Below, in pieces: positions 53,090 through 64,000 of a DNA stretch of 64,000 nt. The stretch's first letter is position 1; every line of letters starts with the position of its first letter. A program made the translations under genes and the position numbers. The stretch is from the NCBI RefSeq assembly GCF_037975245.1, contig NC_092569.1:8304501-8368500 (forward strand), written 5' to 3'. This DNA is from Apostichopus japonicus (lineage: Eukaryota; Echinodermata; Holothuroidea; Aspidochirotida; Stichopodidae). The notes beneath the pieces are model-generated. The model made no database searches. It had not been told where the DNA came from and worked only from the letters and a program-made list of their open reading frames with translations.

Positions 53090-54480
53090 GATAACGCACA
53101 TTCGATTGATCGGTAACACACATTCGATTGATCGGTACGGCACATTCGATTTTCGATATCACATTCGATTGATCGATACAGCACATTCAAAAGATCGATA
53201 ACGCACATTCGATTGATCGAAGCTGCACTTTCGATTGATCGATACCGCACATTCGATTGATCGATAACGCACATTCGATTGATCGGTAACACACATTCGA
53301 TTGATCGGTACGGCACATTCGATTTTCGATATCACATTCGATTGATCGATACAGCACATTCGATAGATCGATACTGCACATTCGATTAGTCGATAACGCA
53401 TATCGATTGATCGGTAACACACATTCGATTGAACGATACGGCACATTCGATTGATCGGTACCGCACATTCGATTGGTCGATACTGCGCTTTCGATTTATC
53501 AGTACCGCTCATTCGATTGATCGGTACCGCACATTCGATTGATCGGTACCGCACTTTCAATTGATCGATACCGCACATTCGATTGATCGATACCGCACAT
53601 TCGATTGATAGGTACGGCACATTCGATTGATCGGTACCGCACATTCGATTGGTCGATACTGCGCTTTCGATTTATCAGTACCGCTCATTCGATTGATCGG
53701 TACCGCACATTCGATTGATCGGTACCGCACTTTCAATTGATCGATACCGCACTTTCGATTGATCGATACCGCACATTCGATTGATCGATAACGCACATTC
53801 GATTGATCGGTAACACACATTCGATTGATCGGTACGGCACATTCGATTTTCGATATCACATTCGATTGATCGATACAGCACATTCAAAAGATCGATAACG
53901 CACATTCGATTGATCGAAGCTGCACTTTCGATTGATCGATACCGCACATTCGATTGATCGATAACGCACATTCGATTATTCGGTAACACACATTCGATTG
54001 ATCGGTACGGCACATTCGATTTTCGATATCACATTCGATTGATCGATACAGCACATTCGATAGATCGATACTGCACATTCGATTAGTCGATAACGCACAT
54101 CGATTGATCGGTAACACACATTCGATTGAACGATACGGCACATTCGATTGATCGGTACCGCACATTCGATTGGTCGATACTGCGCTTTCGATTTATCAGT
54201 ACCGCTCATTCGATTGATCGGTACCGCACATTCGATTGATCGGTACCGCACTTTCAATTGATCGATACCGCACATTCGATTGATCGATACCGCACATTCG
54301 ATTGATAGGTACGGCACATTCGATTGACAAATACCGCACATTCGATTTATCGATACTGCACTTTCGATTTATCGGTACCGCACATTCGATTGATCGATAC
54401 CGCACATTCGATTGATCGATACCGCACATTCGATTGATTGATAACGCACGTTCGTTTGATCGATGCTGCACTTTCGACTG
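53090..54480. repeat. 697-bp satellite tandem duplication
   Basis: Two adjacent units of 697 bp. The diagnostic variant CATTCAAAAGATCG is at 53184 and 53881 (offset 697), in the same surroundings (TTTTCGATATCACATTCG before it and GATCGAAGCTGCAC after it). The same variant occurs once more at 60386, 7,202 bp from the first, where the segment 52.84-53.47 kb is repeated as about 60.04-60.67 kb. Confidence 0.8.
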
Positions 54481-55234
54481 ATCGATACCGCACATTCGAT
54501 TGATCGATAACGCACATTCGATTGATCGATACCGCACATTCGATTGATCGATACTGCGCTTTCGATTTATCAGTACCGCTCATTCGATTGATCGGTACCG
54601 CATTTTCAATTGATCGATACCGCGCATTCGATTGATCGATACCGCACATTCGATTGATCGGTACAGCACATTCGATTGACAAATACCGCACATTCGATTT
54701 ATCGATACTGCACTTTCGATTTATCGGTACCGCACATTCGATTGATCGATATCGCACATTCGATTGATCGATACCGCACATTCGATTGATCGATAACGTA
54801 CATTCGATTGATCGATGCTGCACTTTCGATTGATCGATACCGCACATTCGATTGATCGATAACGCACATTCGATTGATCGGTAACACACATTCGATTGAA
54901 CGGTACGGCACATTCGATTGATCGGTACCGCACATTCGATTGATCGGTAACGCACATTCGATTGAACGATACGGCACATTCGACTGATCGATACCGCACA
55001 TTCGATTTATCGATACTGCACTTTCGATTTATCGGTACCGCACATTCGATTGATCGATACCGCACATTCCATTCATCGATACCGCACATTCGATTGATCG
55101 ATAACGCACATTCGATTGATCGATGCTGCACTTTCGACTGATCGGTACCGCACATTCGATTGATCGATTACGCACATTCGATTGATCGATACTGCGCTTT
55201 CGATTTATCAGTACCGCTCATTCGATTGATCGGT

Positions 55235-58200
55235 ACCGCACATTCGATTGATCGGTACCGCACTTTCAATTGATCGATACCGCACATTCGATTGATCGAT
55301 ACCGCACATTCGATTGATCGATACCGCACATTCGATTGATTGATAACGCACGTTCGTTTGATCGATGCTGCACTTTCGATTGATCGATACCGCACATTCG
55401 ATTGATCGATAACGCACATTCGATTGATCGATACCGCACATTCGATTGATCGATACTGCGCTTTCGATTTATCAGTACCGCTCATTCGATTGATCGGTAC
55501 CGCATTTTCAATTGATCGATACCGCGCATTCGATTGATCGATACCGCACATTCGATTGATCGGTACAGCACATTCGATTGACAAATACCGCACATTCGAT
55601 TTATCGATACTGCACTTTCGATTTATCGGTACCGCACATTCGATTGATCGATATCGCACATTCGATTGATCGATACCGCACATTCGATTGATCGATAACG
55701 TACATTCGATTGATCGATGCTGCACTTTCGATTGATCGATACCGCATTTTCAATTGATCGATACCGCGCATTCGATTGATCGATACCGCACATTCGATTG
55801 ATCGGTACAGCACATTCGATTGACAAATACCGCACATTCGATTTATCGATACTGCACTTTCGATTTATCGGTACCGCACATTCGATTGATCGATATCGCA
55901 CATTCGATTGATCGATACCGCACATTCGATTGATCGATAACGTACATTCGATTGATCGATGCTGCACTTTCGATTGATCGATACCGCACATTCGATTGAT
56001 CGATAACGCACATTCGATTGATCGGTAACACACATTCGATTGAACGGTACGGCACATTCGATTGATCGGTACCGCACATTCGATTGATCGGTAACGCACA
56101 TTCGATTGAACGATACGGCACATTCGACTGATCGATACCGCACATTCGATTTATCGATACTGCACTTTGGATTTATCGGTACCGCACATTCGATTGATCG
56201 ATACCGCACATTCCATTCATCGATACCGCACATTCGATTGATCGATGCTGCACTTTCGACTGATCGGTACCGCACATTCGATTTATCGATAACGCACATT
56301 CGATTGATCGATACCGCACATTCGATTGATCGATACTGCGCTTTCGATTTATCAGTACCGCTCATTCGATTGATCGGTACCGCACATTCGATTGATCGGT
56401 ACCGCACTTTCAATTGATCGATACCGCACATTCGATTGATCGATACCGCACATTCGATTGATCGGTACGGCACATTCGATTGACAAATACCGCACATTCG
56501 ATTTATCGATACTTCACTTTCGATTTATCGGTACCGCACATTCGATTGATCGATATCGCACATTCGATTGATCGATACCGCATATTCGATTGATCGATAA
56601 CGCACATTCGATTGATCGATGCTGCACTTTCGATTGATCGATACCACACATTCGATTGATCGATAACGCACATTCGATTGATCGGTAACACACATTCGAT
56701 TGAACGGTACGGCACATTCGATTGATCAGTACCGCACATTCGATTGATCGGTAACGCACATTCGATTGAACGATACGGCACATTCGACTGATCGATACCG
56801 CACATTCGATTTATCGATACTGCACTTTCGATTTATCGGTACCGCACATTCGATTGATCGATACCGCACATTCCATTCATCGATACCGCACATTCGATTG
56901 ATCGATACCTTACATTCGATTGATCGGTACCGCACTTTCAATTGATCGATACCGCACATTCGATTGATCGATACCGCACATTCGATTGATCGATACCGCA
57001 CATTCGATTGATTGATAACGCACGTTCGTTTGATCGATGCTGCACTTTCGATTGATCGATACCGCACATTCGATTGATCGATAACGCACATTCGATTGAT
57101 CGATACCGCACATTCGATTGATCGATACTGCGCTTTCGATTTATCAGTACCGCTCATTCGATTGATCGGTACCGCATTTTCAATTGATCGATACCGCGCA
57201 TTCGATTGATCGATACCGCACATTCGATTGATCGGTACAGCACATTCGATTGACAAATACCGCACATTCGATTTATCGATACTGCACTTTCGATTTATCG
57301 GTACCGCACATTCGATTGATCGATATCGCACATTCGATTGATCGATACCGCACATTCGATTGATCGATAACGTACATTCGATTGATCGATGCTGCACTTT
57401 CGATTGATCGATACCGCATTTTCAATTGATCGATACCGCGCATTCGATTGATCGATACCGCACATTCGATTGATCGGTACAGCACATTCGATTGACAAAT
57501 ACCGCACATTCGATTTATCGATACTGCACTTTCGATTTATCGGTACCGCACATTCGATTGATCGATATCGCACATTCGATTGATCGATACCGCACATTCG
57601 ATTGATCGATAACGTACATTCGATTGATCGATGCTGCACTTTCGATTGATCGATACCGCACATTCGATTGATCGATAACGCACATTCGATTGATCGGTAA
57701 CACACATTCGATTGAACGGTACGGCACATTCGATTGATCGGTACCGCACATTCGATTGATCGGTAACGCACATTCGATTGAACGATACGGCACATTCGAC
57801 TGATCGATACCGCACATTCGATTTATCGATACTGCACTTTGGATTTATCGGTACCGCACATTCGATTGATCGATACCGCACATTCCATTCATCGATACCG
57901 CACATTCGATTGATCGATGCTGCACTTTCGACTGATCGGTACCGCACATTCGATTTATCGATAACGCACATTCGATTGATCGATACCGCACATTCGATTG
58001 ATCGATACTGCGCTTTCGATTTATCAGTACCGCTCATTCGATTGATCGGTACCGCACATTCGATTGATCGGTACCGCACTTTCAATTGATCGATACCGCA
58101 CATTCGATTGATCGATACCGCACATTCGATTGATCGGTACGGCACATTCGATTGACAAATACCGCACATTCGATTTATCGATACTTCACTTTCGATTTAT

Positions 58201-60040
58201 CGGTACCGCACATTCGATTGATCGATATCGCACATTCGATTGATCGATACCGCATATTCGATTGATCGATAACGCACATTCGATTGATCGATGCTGCACT
58301 TTCGATTGATCGATACCACACATTCGATTGATCGATAACGCACATTCGATTGATCGGTAACACACATTCGATTGAACGGTACGGCACATTCGATTGATCA
58401 GTACCGCACATTCGATTGATCGGTAACGCACATTCGATTGAACGATACGGCACATTCGACTGATCGATACCGCACATTCGATTTATCGATACTGCACTTT
58501 CGATTTATCGGTACCGCACATTCGATTGATCGATACCGCACATTCCATTCATCGATACCGCACATTCGATTGATCGATACCTTACATTCGATTGATCGGT
58601 ACCGTACATTCGATTGATCGATACCGCACATTCGATTTATCGATACTGCACTTTCGATTTATCGATACCGCGCATTCGATTGATCGATACCGCACATTCG
58701 ATTGATCGGTACAGCACATTCGATTGACAAATACCGCACATTCGATTTATCGATACTGCACTTTCGATTTATCGGTACCGCACATTCGATTGATCGATAT
58801 CGCACATTCGATTGATCGATACCGCACATTCGATTGATCGATAACGTACATTCGATTGATCGATGCTGCACTTTCGATTGATCGATACCGCATTTTCAAT
58901 TGATCGATACCGCGCATTCGATTGATCGATACCGCACATTCGATTGATCGGTACAGCACATTCGATTGACAAATACCGCACATTCGATTTATCGATACTG
59001 CACTTTCGATTTATCGGTACCGCACATTCGATTGATCGATATCGCACATTCGATTGATCGATACCGCACATTCGATTGATCGATAACGTACATTCGATTG
59101 ATCGATGCTGCACTTTCGATTGATCGATACCGCACATTCGATTGATCGATAACGCACATTCGATTGATCGGTAACACACATTCGATTGAACGGTACGGCA
59201 CATTCGATTGATCGGTACCGCACATTCGATTGATCGGTAACGCACATTCGATTGAACGATACGGCACATTCGACTGATCGATACCGCACATTCGATTTAT
59301 CGATACTGCACTTTGGATTTATCGGTACCGCACATTCGATTGATCGATACCGCACATTCCATTCATCGATACCGCACATTCGATTGATCGATGCTGCACT
59401 TTCGATTGATCGGTACCGCACATTCGATTTATCGATAACGCACATTCGATTGATCGATACCGCACATTCGATTGATCGATACTGCGCTTTCGATTTATCA
59501 GTACCGCTCATTCGATTGATCGGTACCGCACATTCGATTGATCGGTACCGCACTTTCAATTGATCGATACCGCACATTCGATTGATCGATACCGCACATT
59601 CGATTGATCGGTACGGCACATTCGATTGACAAATACCGCACATTCGATTTATCGATACTTCACTTTCGATTTATCGGTACCGCACATTCGATTGATCGAT
59701 ATCGCACATTCGATTGATCGATACCGCATATTCGATTGATCGATAACGCACATTCGATTGATCGATGCTGCACTTTCGATTGATCGATACCACACATTCG
59801 ATTGATCGATAACGCACATTCGATTGATCGGTAACACACATTCGATTGAACGGTACGGCACATTCGATTGATCAGTACCGCACATTCGATTGATCGGTAA
59901 CGCACATTCGATTGAACGATACGGCACATTCGACTGATCGATACCGCACATTCGATTTATCGATACTGCACTTTCGATTTATCGGTACCGCACATTCGAT
60001 TGATCGATACCGCACATTCCATTCATCGATACCGCACATT
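55235..60040. repeat. Three-copy higher-order satellite block (1,672 / 1,672 / 1,474 bp)
   Basis: Three consecutive copies sharing the same variant order. The first two are offset by 1,672 bp (for example 55601 to 57273) and the next by 1,474 bp (57273 to 58747). The length difference, 198 bp, is exactly nine 22-bp monomers. Shared landmarks are ACTTTGGATTTATCGG (56165, 57837, 59311), TACTTCACTTTCG and ACCGCATATTCG. The third copy lacks the part holding GCACGTTCGTTTGATCG. Block edges are accurate to about one or two monomers. Confidence 0.85.
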
Positions 60041-60679
60041 CGATTGATCGGTAACGCACATTCGATTGATCGGTACCGCACATTCGATTGATCGATTCTG
60101 CGCTATCGATTGATCGATACCGCACATTCGATTGATCGGTACCGCACATTCGATTGATCGGTACCGCACATTCGATTGATCGATACCGCACATTCGATTG
60201 ATCGGTACGGCACATTCGATTGATCGATAACGAACATTCGATTGATCGATGCTGCACTTTCGATTGATCGATACCGCACATTCGATTGATCGATAACGCA
60301 CATTCGATTGATCGGTAACACACATTCGATTGATCGGTACGGCACATTCGATTTTCGATATCACATTCGATTGATCGATACAGCACATTCAAAAGATCGA
60401 TAACGCACATTCGATTGATCGAAGCTGCACTTTCGATTGATCGATACCGCACATTCGATTGATCGATAACGCACATTCGATTGATCGGTAACACACATTC
60501 GATTGATCGGTACGGCACATTCGATTTTCGATATCACATTCGATTGATCGATACAGCACATTCGATAGATCGATACTGCACATTCGATTAGTCGATAACG
60601 CACATCGATTGATCGGTAACACACATTCGATTGAACGATACGGCACATTCGATTGATCGGTACCGCACATTCGATTGAT

Positions 60680-63390
60680 CGGTAACGCACATTCGATTGA
60701 ACGATACGCACATTCGTCTGATCGATACAGCACATTCGATTTATCGATACTGCACATTCGATTTATCGGTACCGCACATTCGATTGATCGATACCGCACA
60801 TTCCATTCATCGATACCGCACATTCGATTGATCGGTAACGCACATTCGATTGATCGGTACCGCACATTCGATTGATCGATTCTGCGCAATCGATTGATCG
60901 ATACCGCACATTCGATTGATCGGTACCGCACATTCGATTGATCGGTACCGCACATTCGATTGATCGATACCGCACATTCGATTGATCGATACCGCACATT
61001 CGATTGATCGGTACGGCACATTCGATTGATCGATAACGCACATTCGATTGATCGATGCTGCACTTTCGATTGATCGATACCGCACATTCGATTGATCGAT
61101 AACGCACATTCGATTGATCGGTAACACACATTCGATTGATCGGTACGGCACATTCGATTTTCGATATCACATTCGATTGATCGATACAGCTTATTCGATA
61201 GATCGATACTGCACATTCGATTAGTCGATAACGCACATCGATTGATCGGTACCGCACTTTCAATTGATCGATACCGCACATTCGATTGATCGATACCGCA
61301 CATTCGATTGATAGGTACGGCACATTCGATTGACAAATACCGCACATTCGATTGATCGATGCTGCACTTTCGATTGATCGATACCGCACATTCGATTGAT
61401 CGATACCGCACATTCGATTGATCGGTAACACACATTCGATTGAACGGTACGGCACATTCGATTGATCGGTACCGCACATTCGATTGATCGGAAACGCACA
61501 TTCGATTGAACGATACTGCACTTTCGATTAATCGGTACCGCACATTCGATTGATCGATACCGAACATTCGATTGATCGATAACGCACATTCGATTGATCG
61601 ATAACGCACCATCGATTGATCGATGCTGCACTTTCGATTGATCGATATCACACATTCGATTGATCGATACCTTACATTCGATTGATCGGTACCGTACATT
61701 CGATTGATCGATACCGCGCTTTCGATTTATCGGTACCACGCATTCGATTGATCGGTACGGCACATTCGATTGACAAATACCACACATTCGATTTATCGAT
61801 ACTGCACTTTCGATTTATCGGTACCGCACATTCGATTGATCGATACCGCACACTCGATTGATCGATACCGCACATTCGATTTATCGATGCTGCACTTTCG
61901 ATTGATCGATACCGCACATTCGATTGATCGATACCGCACATTCGATTGATCGGTAACACACATTCGATAGATCGATACTGCACATTCGATTAATCGATAA
62001 CGCACATCGATTGTTCGGTACCGCATATTCGATTGATCGATACTGCGCTATCGATTTATAGGTACCGCACATTCGATTGATCGGTACCGCACATTCGATT
62101 AATCGATAACGCACATCGATTGATCGGTACCGCACATTCGATTGATCGATACTGCGCTATCGATTTATAGGTACCGCACATTCGATTGATCGGTACCGCA
62201 CATTCGATTGATCGATACCGCACATTCGATTGATCGATACTGCGCTTTCGATTGATCGGTACCGAACATTCGATTGATCGGTAAAGCACATTCGATTGAT
62301 CGATAACGCACATTCGATTGATCGGTATCGCACATTCGATTGATCGATACTGCGCTATCGATTTATCGGTACCGCACATTCGATTGATCGGTACCGAACA
62401 TTCGATTGATCGGTACCGCACATTCGATTGATCGATAACGCACATTCGATTGATCGGTATCGCACATTCGATTGATCGATACTGCGCTATCGATTTATCG
62501 GTATCGCACATTCGATTGATCGGTACCGCACATTCGATTGATCGGTACCGCACTTTCAATTGATCGATACCGCGCATTCGATTGATCGGTACCGCACTTT
62601 CAATTGATCGATACCGCGCATTCGATTGATCGATACCGCACATTCGATTGATCGATACCGCACATTCGATTGATCGATAACGCACATTCGATTGATCGAT
62701 GCTGCACTTTCGATTGATCGATACCGCACATTCGATTGATCGATACCGCACATTCGATTGATCGATCCTGCGCTTTCGATTTATCAGTACCGCTCATTCG
62801 ATTGATCGGTACCGCACATTCGATTGATCGGTACCGCACTTTCAATTGATCGATACCGCGCATTCGATTGATCGATACCGCACATTCGATTGATCGGTAC
62901 GGCACATTCGATTGACAAATACCGCACATTCGATTTATCGATACTGCACTTTCGATTTATCGGTACCGCACATTCGATTGATCGATATCGCACATTCGAT
63001 TGATCGATACCGCACATTCGATTGATCGATAACGCACATTCGATTGATCGATGCTGCACTTTCGATTGATCGATACCGCACATTCGATTGATCGATAACG
63101 CACATTCGATTGATCGGTAACACACATTCGATTGAACGTTACGGCACATTCTAATGATCGGTACCGCACATTCGATTGATCGGTAACGCACATTCGATTG
63201 AACGATACGGCACATTCGACTGATCGATACCGCACATTCGATTTATCGATACTGCACTTTCGATTTATTGTACCGCACATTCGATTGATCGATACCGCAC
63301 ATTCCATTCATCGATACCGCACATTCGATTGATCGATAACGCACATTCGATTGATCGATGCTGCACTTTCGACTGATCGGTCCCGCACTT
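60680..63390. repeat. Long-range satellite duplication, distal copy
   Basis: Counterpart of 48280-50940. The GCACATTCGTCTG landmark at its left end (60708) appears again at 63797, 3,089 bp further on, so a third copy of this block begins before the window ends. This suggests that a multi-kilobase higher-order unit continues to the right of the window. Confidence 0.8.
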
Positions 63391-64000
63391 CGATTGATCG
63401 ATAACGCACATTCGATTGATCGATACCGCACATTCGATTGGTCGATACTGCGCTTTCGATTTATCAGTACCGCTCATTCGATTGATCGGTACCGCACATT
63501 CGATTGATCGATATCGCACATTCGATTGATCGATACCGCACATTCGATTGATCGATAACGCACATTCGATTGATCGGTAACACACATTCGATTGATCGGT
63601 ACGGCACATTCGATTTTCGATATCACATTCGATTGATCGATACAGCACATTCGATAGATCGATACTGCACATTCGATTAGTCGATAACGCACATCGATTG
63701 ATCGGTAACACACATTCGATTGAACGATACGGCACATTCGATTGATCGGTACCGCACATTCGATTGATCGGTAACGCACATTCGATTGAACGATACGCAC
63801 ATTCGTCTGATCGATACCGCACATTCGATTTATCGATACTGCACTTTCGATTTATCGGTACCGCACATTCGATTGATCGATACCGCACATTCCATTCATC
63901 GATACCGCACATTCGATTGATCGGTAACGCACATTCGATTGATCGGTACCGCACATTCGATTGATCGATTCTGCGCAATCGATTGATCGATACCGCACAT

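Larger units (their letters stand above)
25510..64000. repeat. 22-bp satellite array, right arm
   Basis: Continuation of the same 22-bp satellite, same orientation and same variant set, from the right edge of the retrotransposon to the end of the window and evidently beyond. With the left arm it totals 54,776 bp, equal to about 2,490 monomer lengths. Variants specific to this arm include GATTGACAAATACC, GATTGGTCGATACTGC, TCATTCATCG, GCACCATCGATTG and the 14-bp units near 32.14, 39.92 and 40.90 kb. These mark higher-order blocks listed separately. I found no unrelated sequence embedded in this 38.5 kb and no host gene. Confidence 0.98.

Noticed and set aside
60389-61699. 436-codon minus-strand ORF and hundreds of similar ORFs across both arms
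   Set aside because: They are translations of the 22-bp satellite, which lacks stops in all minus frames. Overlapping ORFs exist in all three frames, peptides change frame at every 21- or 20-bp unit without consequence, and no domain is present.
25510-64000. CRISPR-like regular array
   Set aside because: Units are contiguous 22-bp repeats with no unique spacers, no cas genes, and a eukaryotic retrotransposon in the same array.
1-64000. Telomeric repeat
   Set aside because: Unit length, GC content and lack of a G-rich strand differ from telomeric repeats, and no telomere-type short motif appears.

Overview
The window is a eukaryotic, heterochromatin-like locus. It consists of a very large tandem satellite interrupted by one apparently intact LTR retrotransposon. 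About 54.8 kb of the 64 kb (1-16285 and 25510-64000) is a head-to-tail 22-bp satellite. The monomer begins ATTCGATTGATCG, then has R-TA-M, and ends CGCAC. All copies face the same way, and both window edges are still inside the array. I saw no tRNA, rRNA, CRISPR array, host gene or intron-bearing gene. The Ty3/gypsy-type element with gag and pol in different frames points to a eukaryote, most likely an invertebrate animal. The species cannot be named from this sequence.

Layout. Positions 1-16285 hold the left satellite array, including a near-identical tandem duplication of about 3.83 kb (2663-6491 and 6492-10342). Positions 16286-25509 hold a 9,224-bp Ty3/gypsy-type (Metaviridae-like) retrotransposon on the minus strand, flanked by the 4-bp duplication ATAC. 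Positions 25510-64000 hold the right array, with several nested higher-order repeats: a 1,886-bp tandem duplication (41.06-44.83 kb), a 697-bp tandem duplication (about 53.1-54.5 kb), a three-copy block of 1.67/1.67/1.47 kb (about 55.2-60.0 kb), and a block at 48.3-50.9 kb that recurs at 60.7-63.4 kb.

The retrotransposon, read on the minus strand, has this order: 724-bp 5' LTR (24786-25509), primer binding site abutting the LTR, leader of about 0.66 kb, gag (315 aa, one CCHC knuckle), pol (protease, reverse transcriptase, RNase H, integrase) in the -1 frame relative to gag with no ATG of its own, about 1.24 kb of non-coding DNA, a short polypurine tract, and the 3' LTR (16286-17009). No env and no chromodomain are visible. 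The two LTRs matched at every position when I compared them line by line, and gag and pol are both open, so the insertion is very young. A paralogous satellite segment at about 27.0-28.4 kb carries the same sequence without the element. It acts as an internal empty site and shows that the element entered after that satellite duplication.

Oddities worth checking are the reverse transcriptase catalytic box (HHDD instead of YxDD), a C-terminal extension of about 190 aa after the integrase, a shortened D-E spacing in the integrase, and the satellite itself. The satellite's minus strand has no stop codon in any of the three frames, so it generates hundreds of spurious Cys-containing 22-residue-repeat ORFs of up to 436 codons.
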